Assembly: GCA_032821775.1 (NCBI GenBank)
Contig: JAVLRN010000010.1
Span: 2,480,001-2,544,000 of the forward strand
Direction: 5' to 3'
Origin: Sanguinoderma infundibulare
Lineage: Eukaryota > Basidiomycota > Agaricomycetes > Polyporales > Polyporaceae
Length of the DNA: 64,000 nt
Shown: positions 1 to 11,038 of the stretch, in pieces
Numbering within the stretch: the first letter of the stretch is position 1
Layout: each line of letters starts with the position of its first letter
Position numbers and translations under genes: made by a program
Notes under the pieces: generated by a model
What the model was told of the DNA's origin: nothing
The model's database searches: none
The model's input: only the letters and a program-made list of their open reading frames with translations

Positions 1-2709
1 CCGATCGAGTCAGTCCCGCGTCCAGAACGCGAGCGTGCCGTATGCCGTTGAAGCGGAGGTCCTCCGGCGAGTCGCACTCCACCGTCAGCCTCGACGCGTC
101 CGGGGACAGACCCGTCGATCATGGGTGAGTAGTACCGACCATCGCGTGTAGTTGCTGCGCGCGCAGGGGCGGCCACTGTCATAATCGCGGGCCGTGGTTT
201 CAGTGGGACGATTCCGGGCGGCGCGGGAGGCTCGACGAGGTCCGAGACGGAAACCACGTCCGCGGCAGTGTCGCTCACAATATCTGAAAGTGACGACTCC
301 CCAATCCTCGTCGCTGTGCCGGGCACGAGGCGGGAAGAAGAAGTGTGTGGACTGTCCTCCTGCGATGCATATGGGGACGCTTGATAGAATCTCGCGACGA
401 CTTTGTCCGATGGGTGCGGATCGACCGGCGCGAGCCACGGGTCCCCGGCAATATCTTGGTCAGCGCGCACCAGGTCAGCAAAGATTTGGTGCATTAGAAT
501 ACGTACCGCAACGACGTACCTGCGGAAGTCAAGGTACGAGGTTTCACGGTAAACTTTGAAGAACGCCTCAATCGACGTCGCAGGCAGATGATCAGTGCCA
601 CCAAACCCGCTATCACCGCGGCTGATCCAATGGCGACGCCAGTGATCGCCCCAGCGTTGGATATCGAAGGGGCGAGGACGCCTGACGGACCTGAAGAGGT
701 CTCCAAGGGGCCGCTTGAAGTCGAAGATAATATGGTGCCCGTCTGTGAGACGAGCCCTGTGGGTTGGGAAACAGCGACATATGTCACTGTGGAATGCAGA
801 TGCAGATGGCGCGGCAGATGGAAACCAACGCTCCGTCGCCCTACGTTCGTATTTCCACCGGAAGGAGCCTCCGTCCGCGTGGCGAATGTCGGAGTCGACG
901 ATGGTCGCGGAGAAGTGGCAGTGACGGACGATTGGCATTCGCCCGGCGGAGGGTCCGGCGACATGAACGCGAGTGCAAATGCATCTGCCGTGGGGAGGTG
1001 AAGGAAGAAGCTCATCATACAGTGACTTACAAAACTGTTTCCAGAAATGTTACTCCCACGCTGTTTTCGGCATATCTCCACAAGTACTTAATGTATGGAC
1101 ATGATTTAAAGTGCGTTCGGTAGATATGCTTCCTGGCTTTCGATCGAGCTATATATTAGGCGAAACGGATAAAAACTCCTGGAGATATCGAGCACTCTTT
1201 GCACTCACTGCCTGGAAACAGTTTTGTACCTCTTTCCAGTGTCACACATAATTTATTCATGAAAGAGCATGTACAGACAATTGTCAAATATCTTGGTGGG
1301 AATGTTGTGTGCACTATTTATATACATCAGTCCAGGCTATAATCTCACACAATACATCCCACTTTCCTGCCATAACTATGCCTAAAGCTCTTTCTCAGCA
1401 ACCATTAACCAAGTCACCTCTCCTCACTAAGTAACACCATTCTATCACCTATATCCAGGTTAAAACTGGTGTTGGAAGTAGTGACATCAGTAAATGTTAC
1501 TCCACACACTACTCTAAGGTCTCCAAGGCCAAGGGTGGTCACCTATCGCTTTTTTTCCTGACTACCATACATTATACAACTCACCTTATTGAGGCCGGGA
1601 TGGCCAATACCACTGTTCAGGCCCACAATTCTTATAAGGATGCATTCCTCAGGACTGTATGTGTCTATGCTATTCATTGTAGGCTGAAGGGATAAAGCAC
1701 AATTGCAGTAACAATGCAGAAACACCTTCAACTCAACACTATACACAAGGCCAAGTGGTACAATGTCATTATTTCAAAGGAATGCTAGACTATGAAGGAA
1801 TGAATAAGGCTGATATCATCAGAGGAGACTAATATGAACAAAATTGGATCATATGAGAGGAAGTATATGTGAAAAAAGAGGGCAGAGAGGCTGAGTAACT
1901 AGATGGTTAACTACATAATGCAGGTTAGCAGTGTTTCTGCATTGTTACTGCAATTGTGCTTTATCCCTTCAGCCTACAATGAATAGCATAGACACATACA
2001 GTCCTGAGGAATGCATCCTTATAAGAATTGTGGGCCTGAACAGTGGTATTGGCCATCCCGGCCTCAATAAGGTGAGTTGTATAATGTATGGTAGTCAGGA
2101 AAAAAAGCGATAGGTGACCACCCTTGGCCTTGGAGACCTTAGAGTAGTGTGTGGAGTAACATTTACTGATGTCACTACTTCCAACACCAGTTTTAACCTG
2201 GATATAGGTGATAGAATGGTGTTACTTAGTGAGGAGAGGTGACTTGGTTAATGGTTGCTGAGAAAGAGCTTTAGGCATAGTTATGGCAGGAAAGTGGGAT
2301 GTATTGTGTGAGATTATAGCCTGGACTGATGTATATAAATAGTGCACACAACATTCCCACCAAGATATTTGACAATTGTCTGTACATGCTCTTTCATGAA
2401 TAAATTATGTGTGACACTGGAAAGAGGTACAAAACTGTTTCCAGGCAGTGAGTGCAAAGAGTGCTCGATATCTCCAGGAGTTTTTATCCGTTTCGCCTAA
2501 TATATAGCTCGATCGAAAGCCAGGAAGCATATCTACCGAACGCACTTTAACTCATGTCCATACATTAAGTACTTGTGGAGATATGCCGAAAACAGCGTGG
2601 GAGTAACATTTCTGGAAACAGTTTTGTAAGTCACTGTAAGTGTAGGCCAGGCGCTGAATGTGAAAGTGATCCTTCTTCCGCGGGATGTCATTGATCTATT
2701 TTTGAACAT
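1..2709 (-). pseudogene. Membrane protein copy A (PPxY-tail family), interrupted by a palindromic element
   Basis: The ATG is at 2709 and the start of the signal peptide (to about 2639) resembles that of copy B. The frame is then interrupted by the element at 1020-2636. It resumes leftwards from 1019 with the end of the signal peptide, a PDPPP stretch matching the PNPPP of B, a short Ser/Thr stalk, a TM helix (about 590-660) and CLRRRLRRS. The FTFSWTGG ectodomain present in B is missing. A donor GTACGT near 525 and an acceptor near 455 join to a tail carrying DPWLAPVDPHPS and DGGVRLAGGPP as in B; the last residues, including the expected LPPPY, lie beyond the left window edge. Insertion in the signal peptide plus loss of the ectodomain argue that it is dead, although the tail frame is still open. 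Confidence 0.75.
1020..2636. mobile_element. Palindromic (fold-back) MITE-like element, Tc1/mariner-type ends
   Basis: Two nearly identical inverted arms, 1020-1724 and 1931-2636 (about 705 bases each), flank a 206-base loop. In the outer 100 bases I see a single mismatch (gatttaaag against gagttaaag). Outer ends read CAGTGACTTAC, and TA flanks both sides (1018-1019 and 2637-2638), which fits a TA target-site duplication and the CAGT start of many Tc1/mariner elements. No transposase frame is present; the open frames mirrored in both arms (1543-1746 and 1931-2113) are simply the repeat read twice. A GTAAGT sits inside each end reading outwards. It lies within the signal-peptide codons of copy A, whose sequence resumes on either side. 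Confidence 0.85.
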
Positions 2710-3692
2710 CCCAATAGCTTCATTGGTGAGGTCCGATAGAGTCAATAACATTAATTCGAAATGCTGAAGTGCATTGTACTCACCGGGGCAGATTGTGTGG
2801 AGAGAGACCTGAAATGTATTTGAGAAAGGGAGTTCCGAGAGATGAAGTCGGCGGGGCACGGTAGTCGCCGGGTTTTATATACTTGACAAGCGATAGAAGG
2901 CAAACGTTCGAGGCCAAATGCGCTGCATGCTTTTCCAGCTCCTTATGTTCAACATCTGCCAAGTCTGTGACAGATGATCATGATGCAAGCAAGCATCATT
3001 ATCATCGTGCCTAACTCGCCAGTGCCTCGAAGTCAGCGAATGGTATACATTGTAAGGGTGACGGCACCCTTAGCACGGACAAGCCCGGTATGCCCGCCGG
3101 TGACTGAAGAAGCAGTTCTTCAGTTATTCTGCCTTCTGGTGTAGTGGTTCGGCGGGCGTGTCCGAGCTAGTTACATACATCATGAAATTCTAAATAAAAG
3201 CGAATAACGCTGAAAGAGATCCTAGGCAAGCTCGGAGCTATCGTAGCCTCAGGGAAAGCTGTACACATACTTCCTTACATGCTTGAAGCCGCAAGCTGTG
3301 CGGTTAGATGCGATGTTGTACAAGACAAGGCCAGTGACGAAACGTCCGGTCGGGATACGTCCGTAATCGCCGGTATTCATATCAGAGCCCAGTGTCTGTC
3401 GAGGCCTAATACCGTATTAGGAATTCGTGCGTATCGTGCGTGCTGCGTCCACTTTGTATGAACGATCGGTGAAAGAATGGTAAGCTACATAATGATAGAC
3501 GATGAGAAGCCACTAAGTTAAGAATCAATGTCCAACAGCGTCCCCCGAATGTCCTCAGACCTTGGACCGAGGTAGCCGCCGTCGCTGCCAGGCACAGAGT
3601 CCCCCATCTCAGGTAGGTATGTGGTGTCGTTTCGAAGCCAGAGTAAGTAAAACTAACCCTTTCGATGATCATGTCCTTTCGCCCGAACAAGG
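2710..3692. other. Upstream region of copy A, duplicated at copy B; no gene
   Basis: No coding region is supported. A TATA-like TATATAAAA on the minus strand lies near 2874-2881. The stretch 2740-3330 is recognisably the same sequence as 5270-5810 upstream of copy B (shared blocks around the TATA, the AACATCTG/CATCTGAGACAG segment, and GCAAGCTGTGCGGTT against GCAGGCTGTGCGGTT). A and B are therefore a tandem duplication that includes their promoters. Confidence 0.6.
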
Positions 3693-5200
3693 TCAATATC
3701 TATGGTAAGGCGGAGGGAGCGTCCCCACTGCATCAGTCGTCGCATCAGCTCTGCGCCGAGAACGCGAGCGCGCTTCGAGCGGAGGTCCCCCGGCGAGACG
3801 CACGCCGCCGTCAGCCGCGACGCGACCGGGGACGTATACGTCGGACATGGGCGAATAAGGACGACCAGCCCGCTCCGGCATGCCCAAGACCGCCGCGCGT
3901 GTAGGGGCGGCCATAGTCGTGGGCCGTCGTTTTGGCGGCACCATTCCCCGCGGCCCCGGTGCGGGACTTGGACGCGCCTCAAAATGCTCGGACTGCCAGT
4001 CCTCGACGGAGGCAAGGTCCGCGGCGGCGTCGCTCACGATGTCTGTATGACCCGGGGACGAACCGATCTCCGTCGCGGGGCCGGGTACGAGGCGCGAAGA
4101 GGAGGCGTGTGGGCTGTCCCAGTCCATCCACGATGCATATTGCACTGGGGACGATCGATACAAGCCCCCCCGCAGTCTCGCGACCTTCTCCGACGGGTGC
4201 GGGTCGACTGGGGCGAGCCACGGGTCTCCGTCGATGTCTTGATCGGTGCGCACCGAGTCAAGTCAGCAAAGGTTGGGTGCCCTAGAATATATAATACTGA
4301 TGATGGAGGCGCACCTTCAGAAGTCAAGATACGTGGTTCCACAGTCAAATTCGTGGAACGCTTCCAGCGTCGGCGCAGGCAGACGACCAGTCCCACCAAA
4401 CCCGCAACCACGGCGGCCCACCCGACGGCGATGCCAGCGATGGCCGCAGCGTTGAACCTCAGCGGTTTGCTAGATGTATGAGAGGACGGAGTCGGTCCGG
4501 CTGAAGAGAAAGTGTTTGGAGGAGCGTTTTGAGATGTTATTGAAGGGGAGAGTAACGCTGATGGACCTGAACTGGAAGAGGACGTCGGCACGGAGTTGAT
4601 GCTGCTTGAAGTCGAGGATGATGATGATGATGATGTTGTTGTTGTTGTCTCCGAGTCGGATGCCTGCGAGACGAATCCTGTGGGCCCGGGAATGCTCGCA
4701 GAAGGGGACTCTGTCTGCGTCACGGTCGCAGTGATGAGCGTCGTGGAATCGGATGTCGAAATGGACGTCGACGTGGTACTCGTGACGGCGGCGGTCGCAG
4801 TGACAGACGAGGATGGAAGGCACCCAGAGCTGTCCCCGCTCTGTACGGTGAAGGGGTCCGACCAGACAAAGGTGCCGTTGGAATCCACCAGGCCGACGAC
4901 CATCGACGTCCCCGAGAGTACATTCGCCGTCCACTGAAACGAGTCGCTGGAAATGCCGGAGAACTGGGTGATGACGGTGTTGTCGGTGTTGTTGTATAGC
5001 TGCAACACGAAGTTTGGATTTCCGCCCGTCCAGGAGAACGTGAACAGCTCGCATTGTACCGGAGGAGGGTTGGGCTGGGTGAATACGAACGGATCCCCCG
5101 CAGCGACGGTGAGGTGAAAGAAGAGGCTCGTTGTAAGTGTACCGAACGCGAGGATGATCTCTCTCCGGCGGAATGGCTTTGATCTACTCTTGAAGAACAT
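3693..5200 (-). CDS. Type I membrane protein copy B with C-terminal LPPPY motif
   Basis: Two exons, 5200-4315 and 4237-3693, joined over a 77-base GTGCGC...CAAG intron (phase 1), give 476 residues. Residues 1-35 are a basic then hydrophobic signal peptide. About 36-140 form the ectodomain with CELFTFSWTGG. A Ser/Thr stalk follows, partly encoded by a GAT/GTT trinucleotide run at 4615-4650. The TM helix is at about 250-274 and is followed by CLRRRWKR. The second exon encodes a disordered tail with DGGVRLAGGPP and ends LPPPYHRY (PPPY 470-473), a class I WW-domain ligand. Family knowledge: similar head/stalk/TM/tail proteins are common and uncharacterised in agaricomycetes; PPxY tails commonly recruit Rsp5/NEDD4-type ligases. 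Receptor function and endocytic control are inferred. It is the best preserved long member next to D and J. Confidence 0.85.
4615..4650. repeat. Trinucleotide (GAT)n(GTT)n run in the stalk of copy B
   Basis: Read on the minus strand it encodes a Thr run followed by a Ser run. Copy N has a shorter version at about 36938-36955, so stalk length varies by repeat slippage. Confidence 0.7.
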
Positions 5201-5384
5201 TGTTAACAACCGGCGGCCGCAAGGGATAAGATCCCGGTCCCCGCGCTGAGCTTTGATCCAGTCAATTATGACTATCCGGAATGCGGAGGTGGGTCGAACG
5301 CACCTGTACTGCAGATTCCGTGGAAGGAGATCGGGGGTGTACTTCGGAAAGGGTAGAGGTCGACCAAGTCGGGGTGGGGGCATG

Positions 5385-5391
5385 CTATATA
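5385..5391 (-). promoter_or_regulatory. TATA-like box upstream of copy B
   Basis: TATATAG on the minus strand, about 185 bases upstream of the ATG at 5200. The same element and surrounding bases occur upstream of copy A. Confidence 0.45.
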
Positions 5392-5809
5392 CTTGAGAAG
5401 GAAAACATCGAACCCATGTGCTGCACTCTTGCCAGTTCCTTATAGCTGACATCTGAGACATCTGAGACAGATAATCATGATGGTGTGGGACGAAGCATCA
5501 TAATCATTCTATCTTTTGCCTGTGCGTCGACGTCAGCCAGTGGTATACAACATCACGCTGCGAATGCGGAGGATATCATTACCTTTCCCGAATCGCGATT
5601 CTTGCCATTTAGGAACCATGGAGATGCGATCCTCTTTGCATAGTACATCGTCGGTTGGTGTGCCCGAGAGGGAAACAACTCTGGAAGAGATCCTGAGCGA
5701 GAGAGCTATCGTGACACTCCGAGAAGAAAGCTGTGCACACGAACTTTGTTCCAGATTTGAAGCTTGAAGTCGCAGGCTGTGCGGTTGGATGCAATCTTCA
5801 GACAGCAAC

Positions 5810-6240
5810 TCGGCGGGACGCGCGCGAAGCGTGAGTCCTCACCGGGCCCGGTACTGCACCATTCGATCTTGTACACGGCGGAGCATGTTACCCGACAGAG
5901 AAGATAACAAGACGCCGGAGAACACCTCACAGGACGTGACAGTTCGTACAGCCATCTCGGAGAATGGGAGATGTGCTTCGGCAGAGTTCGTTGCGCACGT
6001 GTTTGGCAGAGCTACATGAGCGAGAGGCGAGGGAATTAGAGAGCGTGCGAGACTTCGAGCGACACGCTTAGGTCATGGTGCATCTGCGTGGCATGGCCGC
6101 GAGGACGCCAACAATGATTATGAAGGACTGCACCGGAATCGGTTGGCATAGCATTGAGCGCACCAGGCAGGTTGAAAATCAGTGCGGCTGTGGCGGCCAA
6201 GTTCAAACCAATAAGAAGCCGCTCATGCGGCCGCTTCCGA
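5810..6240. repeat. Relic of the 5' flank of another B-type copy
   Basis: Bases about 5990-6240 match the 5' flank of copy N at about 37080-37290. Shared stretches include TTTGGCAGA, GTGCATC(T/C)GCGTGGC, GAATCGGTTG and GTGGCGGCCAA. No open frame of the family remains here, so this is the upstream piece of a lost third tandem copy. Confidence 0.5.
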
Positions 6241-6441
6241 GAGCGACGTGCAGGAGGTGTTCATATAAACCGGGCCCCTACCGGCGAAGTCGCACCGACG
6301 ACCTCACCAGTGTCAGGACTTCGCACGAAGTTGAATTCAAAACCGGTCGCCAGCGACGACACGCCCACTTCTCAGTCGCTTGAATGCGCGCGACAGCGAC
6401 AGGCAAATACGCACTACAGTCTACCCATCCCGGCTCGTACG

Positions 6442-7195
6442 TTACCCACTGCGAGCTTTGCGCTTCTCCCTCTCGCACACGAGGAACGAGACCACGACGG
6501 CATCGATGTATGGAAGGAGCTCCTTGTCCATCACGTCGATGCTCCTCTTCCGCTTCGAACTGAAGATGGTCGGGGTGTGGGTCTGCGCCGCCACCGCCTG
6601 AGTGAGGGCGTCCAGGAGCTGATCGACACAACAGGATCGCATGGGCGCGACACAATGCGACACGCAGGACGGAGACGGGGAGGGAGCATAGGAATACGAG
6701 CGAGTGAGTGGGTGAGGCAGATGGATCAGCCTATGCTGCCAGTGCTTCACGTGCACGTGTGCTCTCGCTCACCTTGAACGAACCACTGAGCTCCCGTTTC
6801 CAGGTGTACACCTGTCCGCTCGGGGCAACGAACGTGCGCGCTCTGAGCGTGCGGCCCACGCAAAGGGCCGACGCGATCATTCACCCTCAGAGTCAGAATG
6901 AGGAGGAAGACATGTACACTGGCGCTACCGAGTATCGCACTCACTTCGAGACCACGCTCTTCCTCGGCATCCATTCCGTCACCGTCCGCGTATCCCCATG
7001 ATACGTCACCGTGTCGCGTCCCAGCTTGTGCACGTAAACCGCGAGCACCTCGTTGTCCGGGGACCGGATGGTCGTCTCGCGGTGCACGAACTTGCTCGGC
7101 GTCTCGACGACAAAGACGGGTTCGCCGGTCGCGGAGTCGGTGATCGTGGAGTTGAAGGGATCGCTGGATTCGAAGGAGAGGTTCAGGAGGGCCAT
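6442..7195 (-). CDS. DUF6593 domain protein
   Basis: Three exons, 7195-6945, 6842-6773 and 6618-6442, with GTGAGT and GTGAGC donors, give 165 residues. The pattern fits fungal DUF6593 proteins (tubby-like beta fold) in order: an N-terminal strand LLNLSFESSDPFNSTI, ETPSKF with RETTI, a DTVTYHG turn, RTFVAPSGQVYTWK in exon 2, and a C-terminal helix VVVSFLVCEREKRK. No signal peptide or TM segment is seen, so the product is probably intracellular. The function of the family is unknown. The ATG at 7195 is chosen because it opens the domain and lies about 30 bases after a TATA box. A second copy of the final exon lies upstream at 7602-7814. Confidence 0.8.
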
Positions 7196-7223
7196 TTTGA
7201 TGTCTTCGAGAGCTTTACGGACC

Positions 7224-7230
7224 TTTTATA
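7224..7230 (-). promoter_or_regulatory. TATA box of the DUF6593 gene
   Basis: TATAAAA on the minus strand, about 30 bases before the ATG at 7195. This implies a very short leader. Confidence 0.5.
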
Positions 7231-7601
7231 CCGCACTGCGCAGTTCCCTTCAAGTTCCCAGGCAGAACAAACAGGAGCAAACAGCCTTGTGCTGACCTGC
7301 AGTGTTTTTTGCAAATCACTGTAACCTCAACAGGTAGAGACAGGATCGTGGTGCACGTGCAAGGGTGTAAGGCCGATCGTTTCTCAACGTTCCCTCAGGC
7401 GGTGACCGGTGAGTATTTGAGTGTTCGGTTACCACAGATATGGTAGTATACATACATCGCTGATAGATCGCGCCCACCGTCAACCTGACGCGGACGACAC
7501 CGGGCAACTCCTCGATGACTCGATGCCAGCTGTCTCCACTCTGTCTTCAATACGTCACGGGTCAGCCATACCGACCAGGCTGATCCGTGTCCGTCGGAAC
7601 A

Positions 7602-7814
7602 TCAACACGAGCCTTCGCCCTGCTCCCTCCGCGTTTGCTTGAGGGTGATGAACGACAGCAACATCCCGTCGAGGCTCAGAGCAGTCCCCAGCTTCACATA
7701 CAGGCTCACATGCATCCTCCGTGGCTTCCCGAGGAAGCCAGAGCCCATTCGCGCACGGAGCACCTGCGCAACTGTCTCGTGTCTCGCATCAGGTTGGGTG
7801 TCGTACAAGCCCGG
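7602..7814 (-). pseudogene. Isolated last exon of a second DUF6593 gene
   Basis: After an acceptor at about 7815 (CTTCCAG) the frame reads LYDTQPDARHETVAQ, then FLGKPRRMHVSLYV, then SLDGMLLSFITLKQTRRE, and stops at 7602. This is the C-terminal third of DUF6593 as in the gene at 6442-7195. No matching N-terminal exons are found; the sequence upstream on the same strand belongs to a broken GDSL esterase. It is called a fragment left by rearrangement. An alternative is that it is spliced to unrecognised exons near 7990-8060. Confidence 0.55.
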
Positions 7815-8097
7815 CTGGAAGCATGAGATGAGAGGTCGAGGGCAGTGTGTCGCATACCTTTACTCGGAACTAGGTGCGTAGGCCGTGGGATGGGGTGAGT
7901 TTTTGCGGGGGCGGGGAAGGAGAGGGGAGGCAGGAGAACGAGGAAACAGAGCACGGGGATGGAAGGGAAGGAACTTACTCTTCGAGTCGCCGAAATCGCG
8001 GCACGGACACGGGTACGGATACGGATAGGAAGACGTCAGCGCGCTGGTGGTTCATAAAAGTACTTTGAGGCGCGGCATGACGCTCCTCACTCACACT

Positions 8098-9235
8098 TTA
8101 TGCCAAAGAAGACTACGTATAGAGTAGAACTCGGGTCGAGGGTGTTCGATTGACCGAGGAAGGTTTTCACTATAACCACGTCAGAAATCCATTCGATGCA
8201 AACCGAGCATTAGTGACGACAACCGAGCCACAATACGGGGCTTAGCGCGCATGCTGTTCATACAGAAAAGGTCCGGAAAATTGTATTGACACATCGTCAC
8301 GAGCTTGTAGTACGAAAACAGCTTCTCGCGGGAATCGTAGCCTACCAAGCGGTAACAACGGTATTCTGCGTTCGCATGGGCGCGTTGAACACCGTGCAGC
8401 CTGGAATCGTCTAGGCTAGCGTTTTCACCCGACTTGCGCATACATGTCGCCGTCGCGTTCTCTTCTCGCGCAGTAATCCCGTCTCCGGTGCGCCGCGCGA
8501 CGACCAGCCATTCCGATTCTCAGCCACGCGCACGCATATACTCAGTCGTGCCTAGCCATTATGGCACGCGGGAGCAAGGGGCAGGGTGGGTATCCGCCGA
8601 TTACGAGACCGGCAACGCGAGCACCAGGCACACTCACTTTGACCAAGGAAATCGACTTTCTTGATGGCGCTCGGCCACAGGCTGAGGTCAGTGCATGCGC
8701 CGGACTGCTGGACGTTCGTTGAGGGGGCTGAATGCGAGGCGGAGCTGGGGCTCGAACGGGCACTCACCGCATAGTCCATCAACGTCGCCCCGATGTCGTC
8801 TGCTAGATGCTCTACCCAGACCTTCCCATTCGTAGACCTCCCGCCTGCGTCGGCATCTGGGGGAACGACGACCGGAGGAGAGAGGGGACCACCGTCGTCT
8901 CTGCCTCCATCGGTGTACGAGTCCTGAAGGAAAAGCGATCGTTATCGTCTGTCAACGACAGGCAGGTGAAGAAAAGACGTACACCGAACGCGACGATGGC
9001 CTTTGATTCGCGCCAGGTCATTGACATCGGACGGGGTACCTGAGAGCGGACCGCAGGCGGGGTGGACCGCGAGGTGAATGCCGTTGTTGTCGTCTGGCTT
9101 TGGCTTGAGCGGTGCGAACACATGCTGAGAGGAGTCCTCATGAGGTGCCTGGCGTGCATCCGCCGCCGCGAGGATGAGAAACAGCAAAGGAAAGGGCGGC
9201 CTTCAAGGGCACTGTGAGCACGTCGGTAGCGGCTG
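8098..9235 (-). pseudogene. GDSL-type lipase/esterase (CE16-like), truncated and frameshifted
   Basis: On the minus strand four pieces of a fungal GDSL esterase follow in order: HPACGPLSGTPSDVN (near 9020-9070), AIVAFG joined across an intron to DSYTDGG (about 9000 to 8920; the nucleophile block), STNGKVWVEHLADDIGATL then a short intron to DLSLWPSAIKKVDFL (8800-8640), and TFLGQSNTLDPSSTLYVVFFGI (8170-8100). The frame breaks between IK and AIVAFG, where AAAGG stands for an expected AAGG (8998-9006), and again in the putative signal peptide (9180-9235), where no in-frame ATG exists. The C-terminal half with the catalytic DxxH block is absent. It is a pseudogene unless these are sequencing errors, and the missing 3' half argues against that. 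Confidence 0.8.
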
Positions 9236-10303
9236 CCAGGCTCGAGAAGACAATTGAAGTCGACGCGGAGCAAAGGCGGTTGACGTCTGATGGTAGAATC
9301 CAAGTAGAACCCAAGTAGGCACCGAAGAGGAAAAGTGGCCGCGTGACCGAGCTGGCGCTGGCAGCTGCCGCAGTTGTTCATCCTAGAAAAAAGGGAGCAT
9401 ACAAGTGCAGAATGCGGAGACCCACAAGTTTATTTTGTCTCGGGCTGGGGGTGCAGAATCAGGCTCGGGCGCCGGGAAAGATGTAAGTCGGACGCAGACA
9501 ACCTACAAGCTACACACGTGCCAGGGACCTGCAGCCGGCCCTAAAGTGATGGATTTGGTCGGGGCCCGGGGTTGCTTCTCCCCTCCTCCCCGCCTCGACT
9601 GAGTCCTCCTCGACTCGCCGCCGGTCTCAAGGCGGAGGCTTCCAATGGAACTTCGCCGCGGGTTTCGCACACACTTGGCCGCAGTCCATCCCAGTGATCG
9701 CACAAATCCTCGTAACCGCAACGTTCTCCTTTACGGGGTGTACCAAGTCGCATGAGCATATCCCTGTCTATAGCTATTCACGTTAAATTCCGGGCTTGAA
9801 CCAGGTCAGTTACACATGTTTCGTATCTTTATACCCTCTGGCCCTCAAGCATACACCCACTCAATCATTTCCAGGCCTAGTCTTGGTGATTTTCTACGTA
9901 CGTTACGTACGTACGGTTGACAATGACAGAGCATGGCGAGTGTGCCAAACTTGAAGACCTACGGCTGCATCATATGAAGCACACAACAACTTCCGGTCTT
10001 CTACATACCTTGCCTCTACCAACATACGGTACCCGTTGGCCCAACAACGTGGTCCTGGCCTCGCCCAGCCGCGCAGACTGAGATCAATCTCAGCACTCGC
10101 ACCAGATCGTCACTGCCCCTGGTTGCGAACGCTCGTGCTTCGCACTCAGATTCGCACGCGATCTCTCAAGGACCTTTTGACTCCCTTTGAGCGGGGGACT
10201 ATATATATACACCCCGGCAGGCGCAGGCCAGCACACTCGCTCGTCGACGCCCGGCCTTTTTGTCTCTGCTTGCTTCCATCGTCTCCGTCGCCCTAAAACT
10301 GCA
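9236..10303. other. Intergenic; TATA upstream of copy C
   Basis: No gene is supported. TATATATATA at about 10199-10208 on the plus strand lies about 95 bases before the ATG of copy C, followed by a pyrimidine-rich leader. A short palindromic run, TACGTACGTTACGTACGTACG, sits near 9895-9915. Other open frames here are short and lack any recognisable motif. Confidence 0.4.
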
Positions 10304-11038
10304 ATGAAGGCCATCCGGTCGTTCGGCGTGCTTGCGGGCCTCGTGGCAGCCACCCTCGCCCAAAGCGAGCTCACGGTCGACCAGCCGTACGTCCACGTGC
10401 CGAGTCCGAATGTCCAGTCTGACCCTGACGTCATTTCTGCAGCGCCGATCAGACGCAGTGCGCGACGACCGCGATTACCTGGGAGAACGGTGTCGGTCCC
10501 TACGGTCTGGTGCGCAAATCCTGTTTCCCCATCGTTGGGTTCTGCTCCAGCTAATAACGCTCGGGATCCTATTCTTTTCTTCTCTAGCTGTAAGTCCTCC
10601 AACCGCAATCTCCTGGCCCCCCGCTCACGAGATTCCCTTTTCCATCCAACAGCGTTTACATTGGCAACGACGCCGGAACGTTGACCCCCGTGGTCGACCA
10701 AGGAGGCATCGTAGGGAATTCCTACTCTCCTTTCCTCAACGATGGTCCTGCCGGTACGTCTCCTTCGCGGCCGCGTCGCGCACGCACGGTCCCGTTCGCT
10801 GGCGTGGTGACGTCCCCTCCTCCTATAAATTCCTACAGGATACATCGTCCAAATCCAAGTCACGGAGAACAGTGGCCACAACGCGTTGACGCAATACACT
10901 ATCCTGTCCAGCTGTACGTCCACGATGCTTCACTTTCTATTTTCATTTTCTACCTGCATACGTGCAGTACGCTCACACCCCGCTCCTTCGTCTACAGCCA
11001 ACACAAGCTGCTTGCCCGGGGTCGCCGCGTCGGATTGA
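10304..11038 (+). CDS. Secreted single-domain protein copy C (ectodomain only), with a 2-base microexon
   Basis: Exons 10304-10386, 10443-10509, 10588-10589, 10653-10753, 10839-10913 and 10998-11038 give 122 residues in one frame with no leftover bases. Residues 1-20 are a signal peptide (cleavage after LAQ). The rest is the ectodomain of the cluster (QCATTAITWENGVGPYGL corresponds to CELFTFSWTGG of B). It ends at SCLPGVAASD with no stalk, TM or tail. The third exon is two bases (CT) between a strong TTCTTCTCTAG acceptor and a GTAAGT donor. Without it the frame fails, while the two introns it creates (78 and 63 bases) are of normal size. A GC donor at 10512 is a weaker alternative. Function is unknown; a soluble decoy-like version of the membrane proteins is one guess. 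Confidence 0.75.

Noticed and set aside
1543..2113. Two mirrored open frames encoding the same 60-residue peptide
   Set aside because: They are the two arms of the palindromic element read in opposite directions; no transposase or other motif.
1018..2638. Element in copy A acting as a spliceable intron
   Set aside because: Both ends carry outward-facing GTAAGT donors and no suitable acceptor at the far end, so precise removal by splicing is not supported.
3115..3170. tRNA-like D-arm string (GGTGTAGTGGTTC)
   Set aside because: No A-box/B-box pair at proper spacing and no acceptor stem can be formed; chance resemblance.
6154..6777. Plus-strand 207-residue open frame
   Set aside because: Antisense of the DUF6593 gene, whose spliced frame has clear family motifs.
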